DNA from: Acidimicrobiia bacterium
GTDB taxonomy: Bacteria; Actinomycetota; Acidimicrobiia; Acidimicrobiales; Poriferisodalaceae
DNA length: 64,000 nucleotides
NCBI GenBank assembly: GCA_022827265.1
Contig: JAJDTF010000018.1
Span: 1-64,000 of the forward strand
Direction of reading: 5' to 3'
Below are positions 17,118 to 26,873 of the stretch, piece after piece. Position numbers and translations under genes: made by a program. The notes beneath the pieces are model-generated. The model was given only the letters and a program-made list of their open reading frames with translations. It searched no databases and was not told where the DNA came from. Every line of letters starts with the position of its first letter. Position 1 is the stretch's first letter.

Positions 17118-18200
17118 TCAGCCGCCCACGAGTTCTTCGAGCGCTCCCAGCAGCATCCTGACGTTGCGCATCCGGGCCGTGTGCCCCATGCAGCCGATGC
17201 GCCACACCTTGCCGGCGACGGGCCCGAGCCCGCCGCCCACCTCGATGCCGTAGCGCTCCAGCAGCCCACGGCGCCCCGCAGCGTCGTCGAGGCCGTCGGG
17301 CAGCGTGACGGTGGTGAGCTCGGGCAGGCGGTGGCCCTCCTGGGCCCACAGCTCGAAGCCGAGCTCGGGCAGGCGTGCATGCAGTTCGTCGCCGCAGGCT
17401 TGATGGCGGGCCCAGGCGTTCTGGAGCCCCTCATCCAGCACGGTGCCGAGGCCGGCGTGCAGCGCATAGAGCATCGAGATCGGCGCGGTGTGGTGATAGG
17501 CGCGGGCGCCCTCGCCCACGACGTACGCCCGGATCATGTTCAGGTCCAGGTACCAGCTCTGGGGCCGCTCGACGAGCGATTCCAGTGCGCGTTCGCTGAC
17601 CGTGAGCGGCGCGAGGCCTGGGGGCACGCCGAGGCATTTCTGCGTGCCGCTGTAGGCGATGTCGACGGCCCAGCCGTCGATGTCGACTTCGATGCCCCCC
17701 AGCGACGTGACACAGTCGACGAGCAGCAGCGCATCCCCCTTGCCTTGGCCGAGCGGCGCGATGTCGTTGCGGACGCCGGTGGATGTCTCCGCGTGCACGA
17801 CAGCGATGAGCTTCGGCGACGGGTGGGCGTCGATCAGTCGCTGCGGGTCGATGGCGCGGCCCCATTCCTCGTTCACTGCCACGACGTCGGCACCGCACCG
17901 TGCAGCCACATCGCACATGCGAGTGCCGAACACTCCGTTGATGCCGATGACCACCGTGTCGCCGGGTTCGACGAAGTTGCAGAAGGCCGCCTCCATGCCC
18001 GCTGAGCCGGTGGCGCTGACGGGGAAGGTCAGCAGGTTCTGGGTCTGCCAGACAGCGCGCAGGCGTTCATTGATCTCGTCCAGCAGGGCGATGAACTCGG
18101 GATCGAGGTGGCCCAGCACGGGCCGGGCGAAGGCTTCGATGACTTCGGGGTAGGGATTGGATGGTCCCGGCCCCATCAGGATGCGGTCGCTGTGGGTCAC
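17118..18200 (-). CDS. Class V PLP aminotransferase (alanine/serine-glyoxylate type)
   Basis: The PLP lysine is Lys188 in YSGTQKCLGVPPG. The N-terminal MGPGPSNPYPEV and PVSATGSAGMEAAF segments are typical of serine/alanine-glyoxylate aminotransferases, as is VVHAETSTGV. The GTG at 18200 gives 360 aa, the normal family length; the open frame extends further upstream but over the next gene. It is on the same strand as the dehydrogenase and acyl-CoA ligase genes that precede it (47 nt gap). Confidence 0.92.
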   Translation of the reverse strand: MTHSDRILMGPGPSNPYPEVIEAFARPVLGHLDPEFIALLDEINERLRAVWQTQNLLTFPVSATGSAGMEAAFCNFVEPGDTVVIGINGVFGTRMCDVAARCGADVVAVNEEWGRAIDPQRLIDAHPSPKLIAVVHAETSTGVRNDIAPLGQGKGDALLLVDCVTSLGGIEVDIDGWAVDIAYSGTQKCLGVPPGLAPLTVSERALESLVERPQSWYLDLNMIRAYVVGEGARAYHHTAPISMLYALHAGLGTVLDEGLQNAWARHQACGDELHARLPELGFELWAQEGHRLPELTTVTLPDGLDDAAGRRGLLERYGIEVGGGLGPVAGKVWRIGCMGHTARMRNVRMLLGALEELVGG

Positions 18201-18247
18201 GGGCCCGCACGGTACCGGCCCCGTGTTCGCTTGGAGGCTGAGCCGAA

Positions 18248-19183
18248 TCAGTGCGATTCGAGGGGGCGCAGCAGGGCGATGAGGCTGGAAGTGTCCCAGC
18301 GGCTGCCGCCGAGCTCCTGAATGCGCTTGTAGAACTGGTCCACGAGGGACGTGACCGGCAGGGGAGCGCCGTTGCGTTGCGCCTCTGACAGCACGATGCC
18401 GAGATCCTTGCGCATCCAGTCGACGGCAAAACCGAAGTCGAACTTGTCGGCGGCCATCGTTGTGCCGCGGTTGGACATCTGCCATGACCCGGCAGCGCCT
18501 TGGGCGATGGTGTCCAGCACGGCGTCGAGGTCGAGGCCGGCACGACGACCGAACTCGAGCCCTTCCGACAGTGCCTGGACGAGACCGGCAATGCAGATCT
18601 GGTTGACCATCTTGGTGAGCTGTCCCGAGCCGGCGGGACCGATCAGGGTGACCGCCCGTGCGTAGGAATCCATCACTGGTCGCGCCCGTTCGAAGTGCTC
18701 GGCAGCGCCGCCGCACATGACGGTCAGCACGCCATTCTGCGCACCCGCCTCACCGCCCGACACGGGTGCGTCAACGAAGCCGATCCCCCGCTCGGCACAG
18801 GCTGCGTCCAGCTCGCGCGCCAGATCGGCCGAGGCGGTGGTGTGGTCGACGAGGACCGAGCCTTCGCTCATCGCGCCGAGTGCCCCATCGTCGCCATAGG
18901 TCACTGCGCGCACGTCGTCGTCGGCGCCGACGCACATGAACACGATGGCAGCGCCGCCGGCCGCGTCTGTCGGCGTTGCCGCCACCCGACCCTGATGCTC
19001 GCATGACCACCGCTGCGCGACGCTCGCGGTCCGGTTGAAAACGGCCACGCGGTGGCCCGCCGCCGCCAGGTGGCCCGCCATCGGGAAGCCCATCACGCCG
19101 AGCCCGATGAAGGCGACATCGGCCGGCCCGCTGTCGGGCCCAGCGGCCCCCTCCGTGGATCGGCTGTCGGAGTCGTGGCTCAT
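18248..19183 (-). CDS. NAD(P)-dependent 3-hydroxyisobutyrate dehydrogenase-like protein
   Basis: The Rossmann motif is GLGVMG in VAFIGLGVMGFPMAGHLAAAG. The substrate loop DAPVSGG and the catalytic-lysine segment GSGQLTKMVNQ are intact. At 311 aa it is the usual length for beta-hydroxyacid dehydrogenases; the exact substrate (hydroxyisobutyrate, tartronate semialdehyde or other) is not decidable. Its ATG overlaps the stop of the acyl-CoA ligase (4 nt). Confidence 0.9.
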   Translation of the reverse strand: MSHDSDSRSTEGAAGPDSGPADVAFIGLGVMGFPMAGHLAAAGHRVAVFNRTASVAQRWSCEHQGRVAATPTDAAGGAAIVFMCVGADDDVRAVTYGDDGALGAMSEGSVLVDHTTASADLARELDAACAERGIGFVDAPVSGGEAGAQNGVLTVMCGGAAEHFERARPVMDSYARAVTLIGPAGSGQLTKMVNQICIAGLVQALSEGLEFGRRAGLDLDAVLDTIAQGAAGSWQMSNRGTTMAADKFDFGFAVDWMRKDLGIVLSEAQRNGAPLPVTSLVDQFYKRIQELGGSRWDTSSLIALLRPLESH

Positions 19184-20751
19184 CGTTCGGTCCCCCCATC
19201 GTCCGGCACAGCCGAGCGCCGCTGCTCCAGCAGAGCCTTCACTTCGTGCTTGCGCACCTTGCCCAGGGCAGTGCGCGGCATCTCGTCGAGCCAGATGACG
19301 GCCTTGGGATGCTTGAAGCGTGCGAGCTGCCCGTCGAACAGCCGGAGCAGGTCGGCAGCGGTGTCATCGTCGGCTCGGGAATCGGGGGTGCCAGTGCTCG
19401 GTGACGCACGCACGGCGACGATGACGGGCACCTCGCCCCATCGCTCGTCGGGCACGCCCACGACGGTTGCTTCGGCCACCAGGTCGCTGCGGGCCACTAC
19501 TTCCTCGAGCTCCGCGGGATAGATGTTCTCGCCCCCGGAGATGATCATGTCCTTGCGCCGGTCGTCGATGAAGATCCAGCCCTCGTCGTCGGCGTGGCCG
19601 ACATCGCCGGTGCGGAACCATCCGTCGCCGAGGGCATCAGCAGTGGCTTCAGGGTCACGCCAGTACTCCCGCAGCACGCTCGGCCCGCGTACCCACAGTT
19701 CGCCTCGCTCGCCCGGCGCCGCGTCCCCGCCGTCATCGGTGACGATGCGCACCTCGCACATCGTCGAGGGCTTGCCGCACGAGCCCGGATGGAAGGCCGC
19801 CTCATCGCACCGCAGGTGCACTGCGATCGGGGCGGTCTCGGTGGACCCGTAAATCTGCCCGACCGGCACACCCCGGTCGAAGAAGGGCTGGGTAGCGGCT
19901 GCCGGCACGGGTGATGACCCGGTCATTATCCCGTGCAGCGAGCCGAGATCGGCGGCGGCGAAACGCGGGTGGGCGGCGACGGCGGTCAAGGCGGCGGGCA
20001 CCAGCACGGTCCACGTCGGCTGCCACTGCTCCACGTCGTCGAGGAACTGCCCGGCGTCGAAGGCCCGCTCGATGAGCGCCGCCGCACCTCCCAGCACAGC
20101 AGGGAGCGTCTGGATGTTCAGCCCGCCGACGTGGAACAGCGGGATCGTGGTGAGCACCCGATCGCGACTCGTGAGGTCATGGGCATGAGTGGAGTTGACG
20201 GCATTCGCGGCCATCGCCGCCTGGTCCAGCAGAGCTCCCTTGGGATGCCCCGTGGTGCCCGAGGTGTAGGCCAGCAGCACCGGATGCGCGGGGGTGCCCC
20301 GACGAGGCGGGGGAGCGCTTGGGGGAGCGGGGCATTCGGGCTCGTCAGGCAGCACCTGGATCTCGCAACCTGCACCGATCGATTCGCCATGCCGCTCGAA
20401 CGCCGCATCGACCACCAGCAGGCTGGGCGCCGCGTGGGCGAGGATCCACCGGTGCTCGGGTGGTGCCAGGCGCGAATTCAGGGGCAGGTAGATGGCGCCC
20501 AGCCACGAGCATCCGAGCATCAGCCGCAGCGCGGCCGGCCGATTCGGGCCGAGCCATGCCACACGGTCGCCCTCGCCCACGCCGGCACCGGCCAGCCAGC
20601 CGGCCGTCGCAGCGATCTGGTCTGCGAACGCGCGGTACGTGTGCTCGACGCCTTCGAACGCGACGGCGGTCGCAGTCGGCTGCCGATCGGCCCACCGCTC
20701 GACACGCGCGGCAAGATCGGCCCCGCCCGAGAGGGGCCCGGGAACGCTCAT
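19180..20751 (-). CDS. AMP-forming acyl-CoA ligase
   Basis: The ANL-family adenylating enzyme of 523 aa has the P-loop YTSGTTGHPKGA, IYGSTETAP, GELWVRGPSVL, FRTGDVGH and the C-terminal hinge DRRKDMIISGGENIYPAELEE. A final conserved Lys is in MPRTALGKVRKHE. The overall pattern is like long-chain or o-succinylbenzoate-type ligases; the substrate is unknown. It is the first gene of a three-gene minus-strand unit with the dehydrogenase and aminotransferase. Confidence 0.93.
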   Translation of the reverse strand: MSVPGPLSGGADLAARVERWADRQPTATAVAFEGVEHTYRAFADQIAATAGWLAGAGVGEGDRVAWLGPNRPAALRLMLGCSWLGAIYLPLNSRLAPPEHRWILAHAAPSLLVVDAAFERHGESIGAGCEIQVLPDEPECPAPPSAPPPRRGTPAHPVLLAYTSGTTGHPKGALLDQAAMAANAVNSTHAHDLTSRDRVLTTIPLFHVGGLNIQTLPAVLGGAAALIERAFDAGQFLDDVEQWQPTWTVLVPAALTAVAAHPRFAAADLGSLHGIMTGSSPVPAAATQPFFDRGVPVGQIYGSTETAPIAVHLRCDEAAFHPGSCGKPSTMCEVRIVTDDGGDAAPGERGELWVRGPSVLREYWRDPEATADALGDGWFRTGDVGHADDEGWIFIDDRRKDMIISGGENIYPAELEEVVARSDLVAEATVVGVPDERWGEVPVIVAVRASPSTGTPDSRADDDTAADLLRLFDGQLARFKHPKAVIWLDEMPRTALGKVRKHEVKALLEQRRSAVPDDGGTER

Positions 20752-20866
20752 GGTGCGAGCCTCACATCGGCGGGCGCCCGCTGCGAGCAGGCGGCGTCGG
20801 CTCTCTGGCTCTCAGTCATATGCCGACAGGAGCGGGAGCGGGAGCGCAGGCTGCGGGCTAGCCGTC

Positions 20867-21913
20867 TCAGGCCAAGTCGCCCTGCAGGGCGCCTTCGATC
20901 ACTACTGCTTCCCCGTCGAGGGACACGCTGTGATTCCGCATGGGCAGGTCGAAGTGCCCCAGCGTGTGGCGCCCGGCGTGCTCGTTGGCGCCCGTCGAGT
21001 AGAGGAAGTTGCCGGCGAAGGCCCGCTGCTCGGTGCCGTTGGTCTGGCTCCGGTCGTACATCGACAGGGTGTCCCACCGCGCTCCGGGGTTCATGCCCCA
21101 GCCCACGTGGCTGGTTGCGTACGCCTCGCGGTCGCCCCACGCATCGGTGTAGCTGCGGAACAGCGCCGCATCGGTGCCGACGCCCTCGACGTCGACGACA
21201 TAGTCGTTCTCGATTCTCAGCGTGACAGGCGACTCGATGTACCGCTTGAAGGTGAGGTTCATGTCGCCACGGTCCATCACGATCGTGCCGTTCACGGTGT
21301 TGGCCTTGGGGAAGGCGAGGCAGAGCCCGCCGGGCCAGTGGCTGATCGTGCCCGGCCGGGCGGTGTAGCCCCAGCCGCCGCCGCACGGCGCCTCGCTGAC
21401 GTCGACGAGCAGATCGGTGCCTGCGGCCGAGGTGACATGCATCTGCGAAGCTGCAATCAGCTTCTTGATGCCGACCTTGACTTTCGGCTCGAGGTCCGGC
21501 TCCGGCGAGAGACGCTCGAGGGCTTCGGGGTGCTCATTGGACACCATCAGGATCCGGGTGCCCTCGCCCAGGATCTTGGGAAGCTCCGGAGCGTGCAGAA
21601 GCCCTTCCACCGTGCAGTCGACGACGAAGTCCACCGCTCCGAGCGCTGCGAGTACTGCCGCCGAGCCGGCGATGGCATCGGATGCTCCTGTCGACCGCAC
21701 CGGCACCGGCGCCGACTGGCGAGGCGTAGGCACCACGACGTGGACCGGCGGCGTGCCGAGCCGGTCCAGTGCCAACTCGGCCAGGTTCACGTTCACGGCT
21801 CTGCTCTGGCTCTCGGACAAGATCGCTGCAGTCTGGGGCGGTTCGACACCGCACATCTCGAAGACCGACGAGAACGCGTCGATCCACTTCGCCTCGATTC
21901 GCTCGACCAGCAT
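20867..21913 (-). CDS. NicX-like dioxygenase / M29-type metalloenzyme
   Basis: The 348-aa protein resembles 2,5-dihydroxypyridine 5,6-dioxygenase, an enzyme related to M29 aminopeptidases. Candidate iron ligands are the His in SHVGWGMNP and H-x-D in TLGHFDLP. An N-terminal alpha/beta part (SRAVNVNLAELALDRLG) fits the family. The same fold includes peptidases, so substrate assignment is uncertain. It lies 115 nt upstream of the acyl-CoA ligase. Confidence 0.75.
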   Translation of the reverse strand: MLVERIEAKWIDAFSSVFEMCGVEPPQTAAILSESQSRAVNVNLAELALDRLGTPPVHVVVPTPRQSAPVPVRSTGASDAIAGSAAVLAALGAVDFVVDCTVEGLLHAPELPKILGEGTRILMVSNEHPEALERLSPEPDLEPKVKVGIKKLIAASQMHVTSAAGTDLLVDVSEAPCGGGWGYTARPGTISHWPGGLCLAFPKANTVNGTIVMDRGDMNLTFKRYIESPVTLRIENDYVVDVEGVGTDAALFRSYTDAWGDREAYATSHVGWGMNPGARWDTLSMYDRSQTNGTEQRAFAGNFLYSTGANEHAGRHTLGHFDLPMRNHSVSLDGEAVVIEGALQGDLA

Positions 21914-21990
21914 CTGGTCCTCCAGATTCCCGCAACCTGCTGACTATGCGCCAAGTTAGAGGCTGTGCAGAGCGCCGCGACTGCTGGGCG

Positions 21991-22671
21991 TCAGGCTGCT
22001 TCGACGGCGGCGAGATGGGCGGCGTCGTTGAACCGTCGTACCTGCCAGAGGCGCCGCCCATTGAACTCGAGCAGTTCCAGCTCGGTGATGGCGGTCACCG
22101 AAGTGACCACACCGACACCCCGATGATTGGGTGGGATACCGAACGCCATCGCCATGGCCGCAGAGGCGATACCGCCATGGCACCCCACGAATACGGTCTT
22201 GCCCGCATGGGCTGCCGCGATGTCGTCGAGTGCCTGTGCCACCCGGTGACGGAAGCCTGCACGGCTCTCGCCGCCCTCCACCACCGGCGTGTACGGCTGG
22301 TCCATCGGCTGGATGAAGCCGAAGTGTTCGCGCGCCGCCTCCCACGTCATGCCGTCGGCAGGACCGAGCCGCATCTCCTCGAGATCGTCGTGGAGATGGA
22401 CGTCGAGACTGCCGCGCTCGGGCTCGCTGCCGAGTGCGGGCAGCACGATGTCGGTGGTCTCGCGGGCCCGAGGCAGCGGTGAGGAGTAGACGACGTGCAC
22501 TTCGGGCTCGCGGCCGGCAGCGAACCTGTCGCGCAGTGCCGCTGCCTGGGCGCGGCCCCGGTCGGTGAGGCCCCGACACCCTTGGGGTCCGCCGACGATT
22601 CCTTCGGCCATCGCGACGGACTCGCCGTGCCGGACGATCAGCAGCCGCGAGAGCAGTTGCTCGTCAGCCAT
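21991..22671 (-). CDS. Histidine phosphatase family protein (phosphoglycerate-mutase-like)
   Basis: The catalytic RHG motif is in LLIVRHGESVAMAEG. A GLTDRGRAQAAAL segment, the VVYSSPLPRARETTDI second Arg region and the FVGCHGGIASAAM His follow in the expected order. The ATG at 22671 is preferred to the one at 22695 because the conserved strand begins just after it. Substrate not predictable. Confidence 0.9.
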   Translation of the reverse strand: MADEQLLSRLLIVRHGESVAMAEGIVGGPQGCRGLTDRGRAQAAALRDRFAAGREPEVHVVYSSPLPRARETTDIVLPALGSEPERGSLDVHLHDDLEEMRLGPADGMTWEAAREHFGFIQPMDQPYTPVVEGGESRAGFRHRVAQALDDIAAAHAGKTVFVGCHGGIASAAMAMAFGIPPNHRGVGVVTSVTAITELELLEFNGRRLWQVRRFNDAAHLAAVEAA

Positions 22672-22750
22672 CTCGCCTGCTGCCGACATCCACACCGCAG
22701 GACTCTAGAGGCTGAGCCCTGAGCCCGACCGGCCTGCGAGCGCCGATGCT

Positions 22751-23134
22751 CTAGCTTGCCGCAGCGGTCGAACGCCGGTGCAGCGAGTGACCCGCCTCGC
22801 GCGGCGCGTGCGTGCGCAGGGCATCGGCGGGACCGGCGGGTGCGGCGACGTCGTGTGCGGCCGTGAACTCCAGCGAGTGCGGATCGAACACCGCCACCGC
22901 TCCGCTGCGCACATCGCGAGCGATGTACACCGCCGGAATGCACTCCGTCTCCGCCGCCACGGCGGCGACCGCGTCTGCGAGGCATTCCGCTCGACATGAG
23001 AAGACGAGTCCTTGAACACCCGAATCCGCAGCGGCGGCGGGACGTGTGTAGCCGGCGCGCTTCAGCCGCTCGACCGTCGACGCAGCGCTGAGGTCGGCGC
23101 CGTCGACAAACAAACAGAACTCATGTGTGGTCAT
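22751..23134 (-). CDS. Conserved-looking hypothetical protein
   Basis: Start taken at ATG 23134: a promoter-like element lies between this ATG and the longer ORF start at 23260. The product of 127 aa begins MTTHEFCLFVDGADL and contains STVERLKRAGYTRPAAA and AECLADAVAAVAAETECIPAVYIARD. It is a small alpha/beta protein with no membrane segment and no family recognised. Confidence 0.55.
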   Translation of the reverse strand: MTTHEFCLFVDGADLSAASTVERLKRAGYTRPAAAADSGVQGLVFSCRAECLADAVAAVAAETECIPAVYIARDVRSGAVAVFDPHSLEFTAAHDVAAPAGPADALRTHAPREAGHSLHRRSTAAAS

Positions 23135-23214
23135 CACAGGTGCTTCACCTCTCGCTGCATCGTTTGATGCCGGAAGCCCTGATGGCGTGGCCAAGCATCC
23201 GACAGGTCTGCGGC

Positions 23215-23245
23215 ACTCTAGTCGTGGGCACTCAGTACCTGTCAA
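23215..23245 (-). promoter_or_regulatory. Possible sigma-70-type promoter for the 22751-23134 gene
   Basis: On the minus strand a perfect TTGACA (23245-23240) is followed after 19 nt by TAGAGT (23220-23215). The spacer is longer than ideal. The wider gap (23135-23466) also holds an AT-rich patch at about 23245-23300, which could serve the divergent beta-lactamase-fold gene. Nothing else is seen in the gap. Confidence 0.4.
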
Positions 23246-23466
23246 GAGCATTAGTTTCAATTTATTTCCATAGTTTTTGTGTAGTTTAGGAATCTGTCTC
23301 TGGCTGCCATTTCGGGTGAGGCCAGTTGAGGTGCTGTCGCAGGCCTGCGGCCGCCTTCGGGAATGCGCGTGACTGCGGGACGGTCTGGCACGCTGCGCCG
23401 ACGTAACCGGCAGGCGCCTGCGCCGTAGCCTGCGTGACCGCGGCGAGCGAGCATCGGAGGGCAGCG

Positions 23467-24771
23467 ATGGGATCGACCCGGCCAGACATCGAACCGGACG
23501 TAGAGCCGGCGGAGGTGGGCTTCGACGCCCATCGGCTGGAGCGCGTTGCTGCCCATCTGGACCGCTACGTCGACGACGGGCGCCTCCCGGGTGTGTCGGT
23601 GCTGTTGACGCGTGGCGGCCAGATCGCGTACACCCACCGCTACGGCCAGCGTGACTGCGAGCGGTCGCTGCCGGTCACCGCAGACACCATCTATCGCATC
23701 TATTCGATGACCAAGCCCGTCGTGTCGATCGCCGCGATGCAGCTGTACGAGCAAGGGTTCTTCCAGCTCAAGGACCCGGTCTCGCGCTGGATCCCGGAGT
23801 TTGCGAACGCACGCGTATTCGCCGGCGGCAACGTGATGCAGTACCAGACACGAGAACCGGCGAGCGAAGTGTCCGTCCACAGCCTGCTGACGCACACCTC
23901 GGGCCTCACTTACGACTTTCACTTCGCCAACGAAGTCGACGCTCTGTACCGGGCCAACGGCTTCAACTGGGGTGCCCCCGGCAACCTCGAGGAAACCTGC
24001 GAAGCCCTCGCATCGCTCCCGCTGCTGTTCGATCCGGGCACGGAGTGGAACTACAGCTACTCCACCGACGTCTTGGGCCGTGTCGTCGAGGTCGTCTCGG
24101 GCCAATCGCTCGACGAGTACCTCGTCGACCACGTGACCGGGCCGCTCGGCATGACCGACACGGGTTTCCAGGTGCCTCCCGCCGATGTCGAGCGCTTTGC
24201 GGCCAACTACACGACAGCCACGCTGGCGGCCCGCGAGGCAGCGGGCAACACAGGGCCGACGCCCCCGGCATACCGGCCCGACGACCCGGGCTTGGCGCGC
24301 ACGCTGATGGATGACCCGCGCACCTCGGCCTACCTAGGGCCGCCCAAGATCCTCTCCGGCGGCGGTGGCCTGGTATCGACCATGGGCGACTATCACCGCT
24401 TCACCCAGATGCTGCGCAACGGGGGCGAGCTGGACGGCGCCCGCGTCATCGGCCGGCGCACCCTCGAGTTCATGGCCAGCAATCACCTGCCGGGCGGCAC
24501 CGACCTCACCGAGTGCGGCCGGGCATTGTTCTCCGAGGCGGCCTTCGACGGTGTCGGCTTCGGCCTGGGCTTCTCAGTCGTGCTCGATCCCGCCAAGGCG
24601 AAAGTTGTGTCCAGCAAGGGCGAGTTCGCCTGGGGAGGGGCTGCGTCGACGGCGTTCTGGGTGGATCCGGTCGAGGACATCACCCTCGTCTTCCTGACGC
24701 AGTTGCTGCCGTCCAGCGTCCACCCGATCCGCCCGGAGCTCAAGGCTCTCGTCTACCAGGCGCTGGTGTGA
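23467..24771 (+). CDS. Serine beta-lactamase-fold hydrolase (class C / esterase family)
   Basis: The catalytic S-x2-K tetrad is Ser80-Met-Thr-Lys83 in YRIYSMTKPVVS. A YSYS motif in WNYSYSTDVLG stands at the usual Y-x-N position, and the HTSGLTYDF and GGGGLVSTMGDYHRF segments are typical of this family of esterases and D-amino peptidases. The ATG at 23467 has a strong GGAGG Shine-Dalgarno. There is no signal peptide, so it is likely cytoplasmic and unlikely to be a resistance enzyme. Confidence 0.9.
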   Translation: MGSTRPDIEPDVEPAEVGFDAHRLERVAAHLDRYVDDGRLPGVSVLLTRGGQIAYTHRYGQRDCERSLPVTADTIYRIYSMTKPVVSIAAMQLYEQGFFQLKDPVSRWIPEFANARVFAGGNVMQYQTREPASEVSVHSLLTHTSGLTYDFHFANEVDALYRANGFNWGAPGNLEETCEALASLPLLFDPGTEWNYSYSTDVLGRVVEVVSGQSLDEYLVDHVTGPLGMTDTGFQVPPADVERFAANYTTATLAAREAAGNTGPTPPAYRPDDPGLARTLMDDPRTSAYLGPPKILSGGGGLVSTMGDYHRFTQMLRNGGELDGARVIGRRTLEFMASNHLPGGTDLTECGRALFSEAAFDGVGFGLGFSVVLDPAKAKVVSSKGEFAWGGAASTAFWVDPVEDITLVFLTQLLPSSVHPIRPELKALVYQALV

Positions 24772-24815
24772 GGCGGTTCGCTGCTCTTCGCGAGAAGCGC
24801 TGATTGACTGCGCAC

Positions 24816-26282
24816 ATGGCAGATTTCGACTTGGTCATCGTCGGCACCGGTTCGGCCAATTCCATTCCCGGCCCCGAATTCGACGACTGGTCGATTGCGA
24901 TCGTCGAGCGCGGCACGTTCGGAGGCACCTGCCTGAACGTGGGCTGCATTCCCTCCAAGATGTTCGTGTATGCGGCCGATGTGGCCGACACCATTGCGAC
25001 GGCGGGCGACTACGGCATCGCCGCGAGTCTTGACAGTGCCGACTGGCCTGCCATCCGGGATCGCGTCTTCGGTCGCATCGACCCCATCGCCAGCGGGGGG
25101 CGCGACTACCGCTCCGGCGCCGAATGCCCCAACATCACCGTCTTCGAGGGTGACGCCCGCTTCGTGAGCGACCGACGCCTAGCGGTGCGGATGGGTGACG
25201 GCAGCACCGAATCGGTATCCGGGCGGCATGTGGTGCTCGGCGCCGGCGCTCGGGCATTCCTGCCGCCGTACCGCGGCCTGGGCACGGTGCCGTTCCACAC
25301 CTCCGACACGGTGATGCGGCTGGATTCGCTGCCCGAATCGATGATTGTGCTCGGCGGCGGGTATATCGCCTGCGAGCTGGGTTACGTGTTCTCGGCGCTG
25401 GGAACCGACGTCACGGTCATCAACCGGGGAGAGCGGTTGCTGCGGGCCGAGGACGACGATGTGTCTGCGGCCTTCACGACGGCAGCGCAGCGCCACTTCG
25501 ACCTGCGCCTCGGCGCGACGGTGAGTTCCGTGCGCGGCGCAGCCGCGACCGGTGATGCAGTGCGCGGCGCAGCCGCGGATTTTGTTTATGCGGCCGACGG
25601 CTCGCCCAGTGCCCATGGCAACAGCTACACGGTCGAGTTCGACCGTGGCGGGCGTGCAGAGTCGGTGAGTGCCGATGTGCTGCTGGTGGCCACCGGGCGA
25701 GTGCCCAACGGCGATCAGCTCGCCCTCGACCTCGCGGGGGTGGACGACGACGACGGCCGGGTGCTGACCGATGAGTTCTTCCGTACGTCGGCGCCGGGCG
25801 TGTGGGCCTTCGGCGACCTGTCGAGCGAAACTCAGCTCAAGCACCTCGCCAATGCGCAGGTGCGGGCGCTGCGGCACAACCTGCTGGTGGCCGAGGGCCA
25901 GGCCGACGGCCCCATGCACACCGTCCGGGAGGACTTGGTTCCCCATGCGGTGTTCTCGCACCCGCAGGTCGCCTCGGTCGGTCTCACCGAGCGAGCTGCC
26001 CGGGCGCAGGGCTTGCCGATCTCGGTGGCCAACAAGCCCTTCGGCCACACGGCGTACGGCTGGGCGATGGAGGACACCGCCAGCTTCGCCAAGCTCGTCG
26101 CGCACGCCGAGACCCGCGAGCTGCTCGGCGCCCACATCATCGGCCCCCAGGCGTCCACGCTGATCCAGCAGCTCATCCAGGGCATGACCTTTGGCCAGAC
26201 GGTCGACCAGATGGCCCGCGAGCAGTTCTATATCCACCCAGCGCTGACCGAGGTCATCGAGAACGCCCTGCTCGAGCTCTAG
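24816..26282 (+). CDS. mtr: Mycothione reductase
   Basis: A flavoprotein disulfide reductase: FAD motif near the start, redox cysteines C39-x4-C44 in GGTCLNVGCIPSK, NAD(P)H motif in VLGGGYIACELGYVFSALG, and C-terminal HPALTEVIENAL with the catalytic His. The Mtr subfamily uses mycothiol disulfide, a thiol system limited to actinobacteria. An 18-bp direct repeat (starts 25532 and 25559) makes a small local duplication between the NAD and central domains. Start at ATG 24816 rather than an in-frame TTG at 24804. Confidence 0.88.
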   Translation: MADFDLVIVGTGSANSIPGPEFDDWSIAIVERGTFGGTCLNVGCIPSKMFVYAADVADTIATAGDYGIAASLDSADWPAIRDRVFGRIDPIASGGRDYRSGAECPNITVFEGDARFVSDRRLAVRMGDGSTESVSGRHVVLGAGARAFLPPYRGLGTVPFHTSDTVMRLDSLPESMIVLGGGYIACELGYVFSALGTDVTVINRGERLLRAEDDDVSAAFTTAAQRHFDLRLGATVSSVRGAAATGDAVRGAAADFVYAADGSPSAHGNSYTVEFDRGGRAESVSADVLLVATGRVPNGDQLALDLAGVDDDDGRVLTDEFFRTSAPGVWAFGDLSSETQLKHLANAQVRALRHNLLVAEGQADGPMHTVREDLVPHAVFSHPQVASVGLTERAARAQGLPISVANKPFGHTAYGWAMEDTASFAKLVAHAETRELLGAHIIGPQASTLIQQLIQGMTFGQTVDQMAREQFYIHPALTEVIENALLEL

Positions 26283-26326
26283 CCAGCCGAGCTATCGCCG
26301 GTCGATGAGTAGCCGGCTCAGGCGCG

Positions 26327-26366
26327 TTCAGTCCACGCGGCAGGCGTCGGGAATCTGGTTGATCTA
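26327..26366. repeat. Left boundary repeat of the defence island, duplicate of the 3' end of the dioxygenase gene
   Basis: The stretch starting TTCAGTCCACGCGGCAGG matches 35293-35332 with five mismatches in the first 39 positions. On the minus strand it reads INQIPDACRVD-stop, against INLIPDARRVD-stop at the end of the intact dioxygenase. The rest of a dioxygenase is absent here. This is the arrangement left when an element integrates in the 3' end of a gene. Confidence 0.75.
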
Positions 26367-26408
26367 TCGCCCCGGGAGAAATGTGCCTTTGACCTGTGGA
26401 AACGTCGA

Positions 26409-26873
26409 TTAGGGCAACGTGTGTATTGCCTCAACTGTTATCTCGGCCGTGTCCGGCCAGATCGCCCGCACTGCTTGAGTCACCTCGGCAGCAACGAGCA
26501 CGATTGCCCCGATGCCGAGCCAACGGTCTCGATGGATCGGCAGCCCAGCGTTGAGCCGCCGCACCAGATTCTCCGCTTCACGCTCGGAGACGATTCTCCA
26601 AGCCTCGCTGGGGTCTCTTGTCCAGTGTCCCCTGAGACATAGCACCTCTGGTCTCGGCTCAAAACTCGCCCCTCGATTATTGGGAAGGCGAGCCACTGTG
26701 AACGAACCTGTCCATTCCCGTCCGGCGCTACCGGACCTCTTGTCTGGCCTCGCCTTGTACACGTACTTCCGATGAGTGCGCCAGCGATGTCGTTCGCCCT
26801 CGGTGCAACAAGGGCGAGCTTTGCCCTTGGCTGTAGCGTCCTCTGTCTGTTCTTCATCGCTCTCATCGCTCAT
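26409..26873 (-). CDS. Hypothetical protein of the island's left end
   Basis: The 154-aa ORF has a charged N-terminus (acidic, then CCTEGERHRWRTHRKYVYKARPDKR) and a hydrophobic C-terminal stretch (WLGIGAIVLVAAEVTQAVRAIW) that may be a membrane helix. The N-terminal C-C ... H pattern could be a degenerate zinc site. No family is recognised and the gene has no close partner. Both strands are open over part of it, so coding is only probable. Confidence 0.45.
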   Translation of the reverse strand: MSDESDEEQTEDATAKGKARPCCTEGERHRWRTHRKYVYKARPDKRSGSAGREWTGSFTVARLPNNRGASFEPRPEVLCLRGHWTRDPSEAWRIVSEREAENLVRRLNAGLPIHRDRWLGIGAIVLVAAEVTQAVRAIWPDTAEITVEAIHTLP